64,000 bases of DNA. It comes from Halobaculum litoreum. Lineage in GTDB: Archaea > Halobacteriota > Halobacteria > Halobacteriales > Haloferacaceae. The stretch covers positions 744,001 through 808,000 of the forward strand of contig NZ_CP126156.1 in NCBI RefSeq assembly GCF_030127125.1, in the 5' to 3' direction. Below the pieces are notes generated by a model. The model was not told the DNA's origin. It saw only the letters and a list, made by a program, of their open reading frames with translations, and did no database searches. A program made the translations under genes and the position numbers. Of this stretch, positions 19,863-28,815 are shown in pieces (position 1 is the stretch's first letter; every line of letters starts with the position of its first letter).

Positions 19863-20609
19863 TCAGCCGTCGAGGACGACCGCGCCGTCGCGGACGCGGA
19901 GGCCGCGGTCGTGGACGAACGTGGCGGTGTGCTCCGGCACGACCCGTTCGGCGGCGATCCGGGCCCACAACACGGGAAGGAGGTCGCGGAGGTCGGCGGC
20001 CGTCTCGACGCCGACGTGCAGCGGGAGGAAATCGACGGCGTGGCCGGCGTCGTTCGCACGGTCGACGAGCGTCTCCAGCTCGGGCCCCTCGAAGGCGTCC
20101 GCGTAGTCGACGGGCGCGGTGAAGCCCGCGTAGTAGGTGCGCCCGCGGGTCGACGGCCCGAGGACGGTCTGGTGTTGGCGCAGTTTCATCGCCGCCGAGT
20201 CGACCACCGGACGCGTGAGCAGCGGCGCCGTCCCGCGCGTCACGGCGACGGAGTCGACCCCCTCCTCGCGCAGCAGGTGCGTCGCGGTGTTGCCGGCCCG
20301 CGCGGAGAACGTCGACCCCACCTGCGGCTCGAAGCGCGCGTCGGTCACGTCCTCGAGCGCGTCGCCGGCGAGCGCGCGCAACTCGGCCTCGCTCGACGTG
20401 TCGTCGACGTGTTCGTCGGGGAGCAGGTCGTCGGGGCGGACGTTCACCAGCAGGTCGCCGCCGGAGCGCTCGACGGCGCGCATCGTGTCCTTCAGCGTCG
20501 CGGCGTACAACGCCGCCGCGTCGGCGGCCGACAGCGGCGTCGTCTCGACGAGGTCCGACAGTACGAGTCCGGGGCGCGGGGGGTCGGCGAGGACGGCGAC
20601 GACGGTCAT
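19863..20609 (-). CDS. DUF2064/CofC-like GT-A-fold transferase
   Basis: This encodes 248 aa from ATG 20609 (MTVVAVLADPPRPGL). The pattern resembles DUF2064 and CofC-like transferases: an N-terminal beta strand and loop, LYAATLKDTMRAVE, a LLVNVRP strand, a central AVTRGTAPLLT strand, then LGPSTRGRTYYAGF and FLPLHVGVETAADLRDLLP near the end, where the family has its Asp-rich DVDT...DL motif. In this protein that motif is degenerate (GVETAADL), so activity is uncertain. The 240 bp between its 3' end and the tRNA-Ser gene shows nothing else. Confidence 0.62.
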   Translation of the reverse strand: MTVVAVLADPPRPGLVLSDLVETTPLSAADAAALYAATLKDTMRAVERSGGDLLVNVRPDDLLPDEHVDDTSSEAELRALAGDALEDVTDARFEPQVGSTFSARAGNTATHLLREEGVDSVAVTRGTAPLLTRPVVDSAAMKLRQHQTVLGPSTRGRTYYAGFTAPVDYADAFEGPELETLVDRANDAGHAVDFLPLHVGVETAADLRDLLPVLWARIAAERVVPEHTATFVHDRGLRVRDGAVVLDG

Positions 20610-20669
20610 ACCGGCCACTCGGCGGCCACGCCAAAGGGGTTTATCAAACGCCCCGCCCGAGGGGTCGGT

Positions 20670-20888
20670 ATGCAGATCACGGCGACGCTCGTCCGCCTCG
20701 GTTCGATCGGTTCGGTGCTGGTCGCGGTCGCCGCGGTCGGCCTCCTGCTCGTCGGCGGGGTCGGCGCGGCGGGCGTGCCCGTCGTCGGCCTGCTCGCGAC
20801 GGCGGCGTTCCTCGCGGTCGCGACCGTCGCCGCGGTCGCGTGGGGCCGCGGCGGGGCGCTCGCGCGGTGGGAGACGCGGTACTGGTAG
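20670..20888 (+). CDS. Small membrane protein of unknown function
   Basis: This encodes 72 aa with two hydrophobic helices (about residues 8-30 and 34-58) and a short cytoplasmic tail GGALARWETRYW. The ATG at 20670 lies about 30 nt after a TTTATC TATA element at 20639, which fits a leaderless transcript and supports it as a real gene. No family is recognised. Confidence 0.65.
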   Translation: MQITATLVRLGSIGSVLVAVAAVGLLLVGGVGAAGVPVVGLLATAAFLAVATVAAVAWGRGGALARWETRYW

Positions 20889-20921
20889 GGGCCGCCGGCC
20901 GGCGCGGCGGGTCGCCGCCCG

Positions 20922-21554
20922 TCAGCGGCTCCGCCGCCCCTTCGTCTGGCGGTAGTCCCGCGAGAAGACGTTCTCCAGCACGTGCTCGACGAACGCGTCG
21001 GCGTCGGCGTCGGTGAGGTCGGCGAGGTCTCTCATCGGCAACAGCTCGAAGCCGCGGCCGCGCACGGTGGTGGCGTGCTCGGCGTCGGCGTCGAAGGAGT
21101 CGGGCGCGCGGGTGGTGTACTCGATGGCGAGCGCCTCCAGCGCCCGCTGGCCGACCGGGACGATCAACTCGGGGTTGATCATCCGCACCTCCGCCGTGAG
21201 GAAGGCGTCGCAGTGTAGCACCTCCTCGTCGCTCGGGGGGCGCTCGGGGTGGCGACAGCGCGTGAGGTAGGTGGTGAACACGTTCTGCAGGTCGGGCTCG
21301 GCGGCGTCGGGCGGGGAGCGCGACAGGCCCAACTCGCCGAGCACCCGCTGGATCCGCTCGCCCGCCGCGTCGCCCGTGAACGGGACGCCCGTGCGCTCGG
21401 CGCCGGCGCTCGGCGCCTCGCCGAGGACCACCACCTCGGCCTCGGCGTCGCCGTAGCCGTGGACCACTCGCTCGCGGCAGTCGACGAGCGCCGGACAGTG
21501 CTGGCAGTCGGTGTCCATCCCGTACGGGTTCGAGAGCTCCTCCTGGTGCGGCAC
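20922..21554 (-). CDS. Uracil-DNA glycosylase family protein
   Basis: This encodes 210 aa. The N-terminal DTDCQHCPALVDCRERVVHG holds cysteines of the Fe-S cluster typical of family 4/5-type enzymes. The first active-site motif is VVVLGEAPSAGAERTGVPFTG, and the FTTYLTRCRHPE block follows. The second, usually H-P-based motif is not evident; the C-terminal part has FELLPMRDLADL instead. Base excision of uracil from DNA is the likely role, but some relatives have altered specificity. It is convergent with the small membrane gene. Confidence 0.82.
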   Translation of the reverse strand: MPHQEELSNPYGMDTDCQHCPALVDCRERVVHGYGDAEAEVVVLGEAPSAGAERTGVPFTGDAAGERIQRVLGELGLSRSPPDAAEPDLQNVFTTYLTRCRHPERPPSDEEVLHCDAFLTAEVRMINPELIVPVGQRALEALAIEYTTRAPDSFDADAEHATTVRGRGFELLPMRDLADLTDADADAFVEHVLENVFSRDYRQTKGRRSR

Positions 21555-21698
21555 TACCCGGTGTTCGGTGGCTGTGGGGGTTAACGATGTGGGTGGGCGC
21601 CCGCGGACCGGGAGCGGACCCGTGCGCGCCGGGCCATCCCGGTCGGGTGTGGGGACGAACGCCGCGACGCCGCGGTCGCCGCGGGCGCCGCGCCCGGG

Positions 21699-23585
21699 TC
21701 ACTCCTCGGCGGGGTCGGCGGGGTCGCCGCGGTCGCCGGGTTCGGCGCGGATGGCGTCGTCGCCGTCGGCACGGTAGGCTCGCGCGGGCCGGCGGTCCCT
21801 GAGGGGCGGCCCGAACAGCCGCTGCCGGAGCGACCGGTCGGACGGGCGTTCGGCCAACAGGACCGAACACTCCACGTCGTTGACCACGTCGAGGTGTAGC
21901 GAGTCCCGGACGAGCCGCGAGAGCAGGCCCTGTTCGGTCGCGCCCATGAACAGCATCGTGCTGTCGGCGGCGGCGGCGGCGATCGCCGACTCCACGTCGC
22001 CGGACGCGACGGTGACCGACACGTCCGTCAGGTCGTGTTCGGCGGCCCAGTCGCGGAGGAACGCCCGGCCGGCCGGCTCGTCCGCCTCGTCGGCGACGAC
22101 GTGGAGCAGTTCGACCTCCGCGTTCGCGACCGTCTGGAGCGCCCGCACCACCTCGGCGTTCAGGTCGGAGTCGGGCCCCCCGGCGGTCGGCAACAGGATC
22201 CGCGACGGGTCGAGGCCGCGGTCGTTGGCGATCAGGAAGTCACACGGCAGCCGGTTCGCGAGTTCGTCCAGCGCCCGCTCGGCGCGGGCCGACCCCCACA
22301 GCCCCTCCCGGTCCCAGTCCATCACGACGAGGTCCGGGCTGGTCCGGCGCGCGAGCGTGAACACCTCCTCGAACGAGCGCGGCGTGACGACGGTCGACGT
22401 CTCCAGGTGGACGTCGTGTCGGTCGCCGATCGCCCGCGCGTCCGCCAGGAGGCGGTTCGACTCGGCCCGGATGCGCGCCTGTTCGTCGTCGCCGGGGTCG
22501 GCGGACCACCGCCGCGGCGCCTGCACGACGTGGACGACGTGGACCTTCCCCTTCCGGTGGGCGCTCGCCAGCCGGCAGGCGAGTTCGACGACGCCCGACT
22601 CCGTCCGGGGGTTGCCGATCGGCACCATGACGCGGTACGCCTCCGGGTCGCGGACGATCTCCTCGACGGTGTCGATCACGGGGACGTACGACCGCCCGGC
22701 CAGCGGCCCGACCAGCCACTCCCGCGGCGACAGGCGGCGCACGTCGCTGAACCGCTCGATCTGCAGGCGCCGGTCGGACGTCTGGTAGTAGTTGACGACG
22801 GTCACCAGGACGACGCCGCCGAGCGTGTTGCCCAGCAACACCGGGAGGACGAACCCGCCCAGCGCGGGGACGGGGTTGACGCCGGCGGTCAACGCGAGGT
22901 ACACGACCTCCGTGAACGACACCACGACGTGGTAGAGGTTCCCCATCGGGATCGCGAGGAACGCGAGGTAGACGACGAGCAGCCGCGAGGTGGTGTCCCG
23001 GACCGCGAAGTTGATCCAGACGACGCCGGCGACGATCAGGCCCGCGAACGCCGCCTTGACGAACAGCGCCGACGCGGGGGTGGCGATCCCCTTGCGCGCG
23101 AACTCCGCGGCCACCGACGCGGTCGCGGGGTCGAACACGCCGCCGTACGCCAGCGCGACCGCCCCGAGGCCGCCGCCGAGGAAGTTCCCCGCGAGCACGA
23201 TCAGCCAGTGGCGCACCAGCGTCGGGACGGAGACGAGTCGCTCCAGCGTCAGCGCCACCGGCGGCAGCGTGTTCTCGGTGTACAGCTGGTAGCCGCCGAC
23301 GATGATGTAGACGAACCCGAGCGGGTACAGCAGGACGCCGACGAACTTCGTGTCGGCCGTCGCCGTCACCGAGGCGTACAGCAGGAACGTCACCGTGATC
23401 GCGAACCCCGCAGCCAGCGCGCTGAAGAACAGTTCCCGCGTCCCGGACGTGACCTCGTGGTCGGCGTCGGCGACCACCCGCTGGTACACCTCGTCCGTCG
23501 AGAAGTGGTCGGCGAGCACCGCCTCGGCGCCGCCGTGCGCGGCGTGGCCGTCGTCGCGATCGGGGTCCGAACTGGTACCGGCCAT
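21699..23585 (-). CDS. Formate/nitrite-type channel fused to two UspA domains
   Basis: This encodes 628 aa from ATG 23585. Residues about 40-300 form an FNT/YfdC-like six-helix channel with GFVYIIVGGYQLYTENTLPPV, GNFLGGGLGAVAL, FVKAAFAGLIVAGVVWINFA, GNLYHVVVSF and LLGNTLGGVVLV. Residues about 325-470 and 480-605 are two universal-stress-protein domains (VMVPIGNPRTESGVVELACRLA, then ILLPTAGGPDSDLNAEVVRAL and TMLFMGATEQGLLSRLVRDSLHLDV). UspA domains often bind ATP or AMP, so nucleotide gating of anion flux is a reasonable inference. The C-terminal tail is Asp/Pro-rich. Confidence 0.9.
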   Translation of the reverse strand: MAGTSSDPDRDDGHAAHGGAEAVLADHFSTDEVYQRVVADADHEVTSGTRELFFSALAAGFAITVTFLLYASVTATADTKFVGVLLYPLGFVYIIVGGYQLYTENTLPPVALTLERLVSVPTLVRHWLIVLAGNFLGGGLGAVALAYGGVFDPATASVAAEFARKGIATPASALFVKAAFAGLIVAGVVWINFAVRDTTSRLLVVYLAFLAIPMGNLYHVVVSFTEVVYLALTAGVNPVPALGGFVLPVLLGNTLGGVVLVTVVNYYQTSDRRLQIERFSDVRRLSPREWLVGPLAGRSYVPVIDTVEEIVRDPEAYRVMVPIGNPRTESGVVELACRLASAHRKGKVHVVHVVQAPRRWSADPGDDEQARIRAESNRLLADARAIGDRHDVHLETSTVVTPRSFEEVFTLARRTSPDLVVMDWDREGLWGSARAERALDELANRLPCDFLIANDRGLDPSRILLPTAGGPDSDLNAEVVRALQTVANAEVELLHVVADEADEPAGRAFLRDWAAEHDLTDVSVTVASGDVESAIAAAAADSTMLFMGATEQGLLSRLVRDSLHLDVVNDVECSVLLAERPSDRSLRQRLFGPPLRDRRPARAYRADGDDAIRAEPGDRGDPADPAEE

Positions 23586-23684
23586 GTCAGTGGTGGTTCT
23601 CCAGAGTGCGGAGACAAGTAGCTTCATACTCGCGGTCCCAGCGACGGCACGTCGCCGCGGACGCGCCGTCGGGGGGCGGCCGCC

Positions 23685-25559
23685 TCACGCCCGCTTTCGG
23701 ATCTCCTCGCGGAGCACGTCGCTGACGACCTCGCCGTCGGCCTTCCCGCGCAGCGCGCCCATCGCCTCGCCCATCAGCCCGGAGAACGCGCCCATCCCCT
23801 CGGCCTCCACTTGGTCGGCGTTGCGCTCGACGACCTCGGCGACGGCCACGCGCACCTCCTCCTCGTCGACGCCCGAGAGGCCGGCCTCCTCCACGGCCGC
23901 TTCGGCCGACAGCGACGGGTCCTCCGCGAGCACGGTGAGCACGTCGTTGACGCCCTCCTTCGCCAACTCGCCCGACTCGACCAGCCCGAACACCTCGCGG
24001 AGGTGGTCGTCCGTCAGCCGCTCCACGGGCACGTCGTCGCGGCGCAGTTCCGTCAGCGTCGACTCCAGCGTCGTCGCCGCGAACGTGGGGGCGACGCCGT
24101 CGGCGACGACCGACTCGAACAGCGGCATCCGGCGGCCGTACGCGACCTGCTCGGCGAGGCCGGCGTCGAGCCCGTGCTCGGACCGGTAGCGGTCGACCTT
24201 CTCCGTGAGCAGTTCGGGGGTCTCCACGTCGCTGGGGTCCGGCTCGACCGGCGGCACGTCCGTCTCGGGGTACAGCCGCGCCGCGCCCGGCAGCGGCCGG
24301 AGGTAGCGCGTCGTCCCGTCGTCGTTCGCGCCGCGCGTCTCCTCGGGGACGCCGTCGACGGCGACGGCCGCGCGGTCGGCGGCCGCCTCGATCGCCGACG
24401 CGGCCGTCTCGGGGTCGTCGGCGACGAGCGCGACCGCGTCGCCGTCGGCGGCGTCGACGGCCGCGCGCAGCGCCGCGACCTCGTCGGCGGTGACGCCGTA
24501 CGCCGGGAGCTCGTCCGTGTGGAAGATGCCGCCCGCCCCGTGGCGCTTGGCGTGGTCGGACAGTTCGGTGCCGAGGCGCCGGTCCGGCGCGATCTCCCGC
24601 CCGACGACGCCGTCGAAGCCCTCGAGCCGTACTGCGTGGACCTCGCCGCCCGAGTTCAGCGCCCCCGCGATGACGCCGGAGTCGGTGTCGGCGAACACGT
24701 CGGTCACGTCCGTCGGCTCGCCCACCGCGGCGTCGCGGTCGTCGAGGACGGCGGCGATGTCGACCAGTTCCTTCTGGCGGCGCACCTCCGTCTCGACGAT
24801 CTCGTCGATCTGGTCGAGCGCCTGTACGCCCTTGATCTCGACGCGGGCGCCCTCGGCGATGGAGACGTTCACGTCCTGCCGGATCGTGCCGAGCCCGCGC
24901 TTCACCTTCCCCGTCGAGCGCAGGAGCATCCCGATGCGCTGGGCGGCCTCGCGGGCCTGCGCGGGCGTGGAGATGTCCGGCTTCGTGCCGATCTCGACCA
25001 GCGGGATGCCGAGGCGGTCCAGCGAGTAGCGCACGCCCTCGTCGGTCTCCGCGACGCGCTTGGCCGACTCCTCCTCGAGCATGAGGTCCTCGATGCCGAC
25101 GGGGCCGTCGGACGTCTCGATCTCGCCCTCCTGTGCGAGCAGCGTCGAGCGCTGGAACCCGGAGGTGTTCGACCCGTCGATGACGATCTTGCGCATCACG
25201 TGCGCCTGGTCGACGACGGCCATGTCGAGCAGGTCGGCGATCTGCATCGCCACGTCGAGCGCCTCGCCGTCCATCTCGTGGGGCGGCTCGTCGTCCTCCT
25301 CGACGAGACACGTGGAGTCGTACGCGAGGTACTCGAACGTGCGGTCGACCTGCGACTCCTCCAGCGCGGCGTCGTCGATCTCGCCCAGCTCCGACTTCGT
25401 CGGGTGGAGGTAGCGGGTGATCGTCCGCGTCGACTCCTCGGGCTCGCGGAGCCGGGTCGGCGAGTCACAGAACAGCTTCGTCGCGGTGTCGAGTTGCTGG
25501 TGGATCTCCAGCCCCGCGACGAGGCCGAGGTCCTCGGGGTCGAACGACTGCTCGGTCAT
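23685..25559 (-). CDS. gatE: Glu-tRNA(Gln) amidotransferase subunit E
   Basis: This encodes 624 aa starting MTEQSFDPEDLGLVAGLEIHQQL, the GatE signature. Later segments include KLFCDSPTRL, RYLHPTKSELGEIDDAA, VMRKIVIDGSNTSGFQRS, LGTIRQDVNVSI and the tail domain MGAFSGLMGEAMGALRGKADG. An AspRS-like GAD insert occupies the middle third, as in archaeal GatE. With GatD it converts Glu-tRNA(Gln) to Gln-tRNA(Gln). gatD is not in this window. Confidence 0.96.
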   Translation of the reverse strand: MTEQSFDPEDLGLVAGLEIHQQLDTATKLFCDSPTRLREPEESTRTITRYLHPTKSELGEIDDAALEESQVDRTFEYLAYDSTCLVEEDDEPPHEMDGEALDVAMQIADLLDMAVVDQAHVMRKIVIDGSNTSGFQRSTLLAQEGEIETSDGPVGIEDLMLEEESAKRVAETDEGVRYSLDRLGIPLVEIGTKPDISTPAQAREAAQRIGMLLRSTGKVKRGLGTIRQDVNVSIAEGARVEIKGVQALDQIDEIVETEVRRQKELVDIAAVLDDRDAAVGEPTDVTDVFADTDSGVIAGALNSGGEVHAVRLEGFDGVVGREIAPDRRLGTELSDHAKRHGAGGIFHTDELPAYGVTADEVAALRAAVDAADGDAVALVADDPETAASAIEAAADRAAVAVDGVPEETRGANDDGTTRYLRPLPGAARLYPETDVPPVEPDPSDVETPELLTEKVDRYRSEHGLDAGLAEQVAYGRRMPLFESVVADGVAPTFAATTLESTLTELRRDDVPVERLTDDHLREVFGLVESGELAKEGVNDVLTVLAEDPSLSAEAAVEEAGLSGVDEEEVRVAVAEVVERNADQVEAEGMGAFSGLMGEAMGALRGKADGEVVSDVLREEIRKRA

Positions 25560-25649
25560 TGCGCGGACGTGCGGCGGCCGGGGAGAAAAAGGGTGTGAGT
25601 CGGGCGCGCCCCCACGACACCCCGTCGGCCGCCGTGTGTGGCCGAGCCG

Positions 25650-25817
25650 TCAGTCGACGCGCTTCAGGCCTTCGCCGATACCGGTCGCCTCGCAGTCCTC
25701 CTCGGGACACGTGTAGTGCCAGCCGTCTTCAGTCGCCTGTCCCTCGGGGAACTCCGCGCCGCATCGACGGCAGCGCAGGAGGTCTCGACCGGTCGCTCGC
25801 GCGGTGAGCTGAGGCAT
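25650..25817 (-). CDS. Small zinc-ribbon protein
   Basis: This encodes 55 aa from ATG 25817 (MPQLTARATGRDLLRCRRCG). The cysteines are arranged as CRRCG and CPEEDC, about 20 residues apart, giving a four-ligand zinc site in a protein too small for another domain. Upstream extension of the frame is Arg-rich and lacks protein character. A TTCAATTCC patch about 30 nt upstream may be its TATA box. Similar zinc micro-proteins are common in haloarchaea; the partner is unknown. Confidence 0.78.
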   Translation of the reverse strand: MPQLTARATGRDLLRCRRCGAEFPEGQATEDGWHYTCPEEDCEATGIGEGLKRVD

Positions 25818-26330
25818 ATCCGTCCCTTCGAGCGGGAGGAATTGAACGTACCGGTCTTTCACGGGGCGCAACGCCGCGAACACGGCCGATCGAACGTTCG
25901 AAGGCCGACCGGGCGGCGGGGCACGGATCGCGTCCCGCCGTCGGTCGGACAGCCCGGACAACGCAAGCGTTACCGCACGTTAGGTTTCGAACTAGCGGGG
26001 ACCGACCACAGCGTGAACGTATTCGACCAGCAACACGACGCGAACGGTCGGTCCGCGGCCCGACGGAACGGACCCGACGCTGTCGCCCGATCACGCGAAC
26101 TTACCTGTCGACGGAGCGGCAGTACGACCCCCGGGAGGTGTATGTCGTGTGCTAGCACATTCACACGCTCGCGGGACGGTGTGACGCGGGTTCGGGATCC
26201 GTGGTGTGGACGCCCCGGGCGAAGCGATCCGGCCTCGGCACCGCGGTATGCTTTGGTTGCTGTCGGGTAGCGTCCCGTTCGCCTTCGATCCCGGGGTAGG
26301 TTGAATACGCGCGGCGTCGACCGACGGACG
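25818..26330. other. 513-base intergenic region without a convincing gene
   Basis: No reading frame here looks like protein. Base composition is lower in G+C than the flanks. It contains a perfect 12-bp palindrome TGTGCTAGCACA at 26148-26159 and a smaller one, CGAACGTTCG, near 25890. It presumably holds the divergent promoters of the zinc-ribbon gene and the Lrp-TRASH gene. No tRNA or other known RNA fold was found by eye. Confidence 0.5.
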
Positions 26331-26924
26331 ATGCGCGACCTCGACGAGACGGACATGGAGATCCTGCGGATGCTCGCGGCGGACGGTCGCCGCTCCTACA
26401 GCGACATCGGCGAGGCGGTCGACCTGTCGGCCCCCGCGGTGTCGGACCGCGTCTCGCGACTGCGGGAGTCTGGCGTGATCCGCCGGTTCACCATCGACGT
26501 CGACCGGTCGACGCTGCGGGCGGGCACCCCCGTCCTCATCCGGTTCGCCGTGCCGCCCGGCGGCGCCGGCGAGGTCCGCGAGGCGCTGCGCGGGAGCGAG
26601 GCCGTCGAACACGTGTTCACGACCGCCGACAGCGACGTGGTGGCGTACGCCCGCGTGGAGGACGAGGCCGTCGGCGACTGGGTCGTCGCCGTCGTCGGGG
26701 TCGACGCCATCGAGGACTACGACGTCGACCTCGTGTCGGACGTGGACTGGACGCCGAGCGTCCGCGCGACGGAGTTCGCGCTCGAGTGTGCCGAGTGCGG
26801 CAACAGCGTCACGAGCGAGGGGGTCGCCGCCCGGGTCGGCGGCACCCTGTACCACTTCTGCTGTCCGACCTGTGAGGCGAGCTTCGCGGAGCGGTACGAA
26901 CGGTTGGAGGAGGGGGCGACCTGA
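26331..26924 (+). CDS. Lrp/AsnC regulator with C-terminal TRASH metal-sensing domain
   Basis: This encodes 197 aa from ATG 26331 (MRDLDETDMEILRML). Residues 1-60 are the AsnC-type winged helix (SYSDIGEAVDLSAPAVSDRVSRLRESG). Residues about 65-140 are the ligand-binding alpha-beta domain. The tail CAECGNSVTSEGVAARVGGTLYHFCCPTCEASF is a TRASH domain with Cys-x2-Cys and later Cys pairs. The known Halobacterium relative of this architecture controls copper efflux, so copper or another soft metal is the likely signal. No copper ATPase lies next to it here. Confidence 0.9.
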   Translation: MRDLDETDMEILRMLAADGRRSYSDIGEAVDLSAPAVSDRVSRLRESGVIRRFTIDVDRSTLRAGTPVLIRFAVPPGGAGEVREALRGSEAVEHVFTTADSDVVAYARVEDEAVGDWVVAVVGVDAIEDYDVDLVSDVDWTPSVRATEFALECAECGNSVTSEGVAARVGGTLYHFCCPTCEASFAERYERLEEGAT

Positions 26925-26951
26925 TCGGGATCGGCGTCGGACCGGCGGCGC

Positions 26952-28367
26952 CTACTCCTCGCCGAGGATGCCGCGGTGGGTCATCGCCTCGGGGTCGAGC
27001 ACCTCGTCGGCCTCGGCCTCCGTGAGGTACCCCTTCTCCAGCACGACCTCGCGGACGGTCTTCCCCTCCTTGAGCGCGGTCTTGGCGACCTCGCTGGCCT
27101 TGTCGTAGCCGATGGCGGGGTTGAGCGCCGTCGCCAGCGCCATCGACTGCTCGACGCGTTCGGCCGCGTACTCCTCGTTGGCCTCCAGCTTGGCGACGAA
27201 GCGCTCGCCGAACACCTCGCTGGCGTTCGCCAACAGCTCGGTCGACTGGAGGAAGTTGTGCGCCAGCACCGGCTTGTAGAGGTTGAGGTCGATCTGCCCC
27301 TCGGCGGCGCCCGCGGAGACGGCGGCGTCGTTGCCGACGACCTGCTTGTGGACCTGGTTCACCGCCTCCGCGACGACGGGGTTGATCTTCCCGGGCATGA
27401 TCGACGAGCCGGGCTGGTTCTCGGGCTGTTCGATCTCGCCGAGGCCGTTGCGCGGGCCGGAGGCGAGCAGACGCAGGTCGTTGGCGATCTTGTTGAGACT
27501 CCCGGCGACGGTGCGGAGGGCGCCGTGGGCCTCCGACATCGCGTCGTGGGCCGCCTGCGCCTCGAAGTGGTTGTCCGCCTCGCGGAACTGGGTGTTCGTC
27601 TCCTCGGAGATGTACTCCGCGGCGAGTTCGGGGAACTCGGGGTCGGTGTTGAGGCCGGTCCCGACGGCGGTCCCGCCCAAGGCGAGCTCGCGGAGGTGGT
27701 AGCGCACGTCGCCGACGCGCTTGATCCCCTTCTGGATCTGGGCGCGATAGCCGCCGAACTCCTGACCGAGCCGGACGGGCGTCGCGTCCTGCAGGTGGGT
27801 GCGGCCGGTCTTGACGACGCCGTCGAACTCCGCCTCCTTCTGTTCGAGGGCCGCGTGGAGCTCCTCGAGGGCGGGCATGAGGTCCTTCTCGACGGCTTCC
27901 AGCGCGGCGACGTGCATCGCCGTCGGGATCACGTCGTTGCTGGACTGCCCGAAGTTGACGTGGTCGTTGGGGTGGATGACGCGGTCGCCGACCTCGGCGC
28001 CGGTGATCTCGGCGGCGCGGTTGGCGATCACCTCGTTGGCGTTCATGTTCGAGGAGGTGCCGGAGCCGGTCTGGAACACGTCGACCGGGAACTGGTCGTC
28101 GTGGTCGCCGGCGATGACCTCGTCGGCCGCCTCCACGATGGCGGCGGCGGTGTCCGCCTCGAGGTGACCGAGGTCGCGGTTGGCCTGCGCGGCCGCCTTC
28201 TTCACGACGCCGAGCGCGCGGACGAACCGGCGCCCGAAGGTGACCCCGCTGATGGGGAAGTTCTCGACGGCGCGCTGGGTCTGTGCGCCCCAGTAGGCGT
28301 CGGCGGGCACCTGCATGTCGCCGAGGCTGTCGGACTCGGTGCGGAACTCGTTGGTGTCCTCGCTCAT
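26952..28367 (-). CDS. fumC: Class II fumarate hydratase
   Basis: This encodes 471 aa from ATG 28367 (MSEDTNEFRTESDSLGDMQV). The superfamily signature GSSIMPGKINPV is present at about residues 320-331. Other active-site segments are TGSGTSSNMNANEVIANRA, HPNDHVNFGQSSND and GRTHLQDATPVRLGQE. It hydrates fumarate to malate in the citric acid cycle. The length is typical. It is convergent with the Lrp-TRASH gene, 27 bp apart. Confidence 0.96.
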   Translation of the reverse strand: MSEDTNEFRTESDSLGDMQVPADAYWGAQTQRAVENFPISGVTFGRRFVRALGVVKKAAAQANRDLGHLEADTAAAIVEAADEVIAGDHDDQFPVDVFQTGSGTSSNMNANEVIANRAAEITGAEVGDRVIHPNDHVNFGQSSNDVIPTAMHVAALEAVEKDLMPALEELHAALEQKEAEFDGVVKTGRTHLQDATPVRLGQEFGGYRAQIQKGIKRVGDVRYHLRELALGGTAVGTGLNTDPEFPELAAEYISEETNTQFREADNHFEAQAAHDAMSEAHGALRTVAGSLNKIANDLRLLASGPRNGLGEIEQPENQPGSSIMPGKINPVVAEAVNQVHKQVVGNDAAVSAGAAEGQIDLNLYKPVLAHNFLQSTELLANASEVFGERFVAKLEANEEYAAERVEQSMALATALNPAIGYDKASEVAKTALKEGKTVREVVLEKGYLTEAEADEVLDPEAMTHRGILGEE

Positions 28368-28542
28368 GGCCGGCGAGTCGGGGGGCGTCGTCGTAAAAGC
28401 CACCGATACGCCCCTGTGTGGCCGGTACGCGCGGGGGGTGTTCACACGGCTGGCTCACGTTCAAGTGTGACTCGGCTGATGGGAGCACCGAGGGGCGACG
28501 TGCCCCGTATCGACCGACGAGAGCCGCCGCACACGATCGACG

Positions 28543-28722
28543 ATGTCTCCCCGAACGCCGGCACACGGCCGGCACGACGACCCGTATCGCCCTCCGACGA
28601 ACCTCGCGACCGCGTTCGCCGTCGCCGCCGCGGTCCCGCTGGCGCTGTTCGCCCTCCACCGCCCGGCGTTCGTGGCCGGCGCCGTCGTCGGCGCCGTCGC
28701 GACCGCCGCGCTCGCGCGGTGA
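28543..28722 (+). CDS. Very small predicted membrane protein
   Basis: This encodes 59 aa from ATG 28543: a polar N-terminus of about 20 residues (MSPRTPAHGRHDDPYRPPTN) and then two hydrophobic stretches separated by LHRPAFV. The composition (Ala/Val-rich, with codon bias like its neighbours) suggests translation, but the gene is short and no family is recognised. Between it and fumC lie 175 bp containing the fumC promoter region. Confidence 0.45.
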   Translation: MSPRTPAHGRHDDPYRPPTNLATAFAVAAAVPLALFALHRPAFVAGAVVGAVATAALAR

Positions 28723-28815
28723 CCGCCGCCGCGGTCGTGCCAGCGTCGCCCCGCGACCCCGCGCACGGCCCGCCGCCGCCGATGCCTGTTTCCCCCCGCG
28801 GCCCCACGGTCAGGT

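Noticed and set aside
25980..26010. GGTTTCGAACTAGC as a possible tRNA T arm
   Set aside because: No other tRNA parts can be aligned on either strand.
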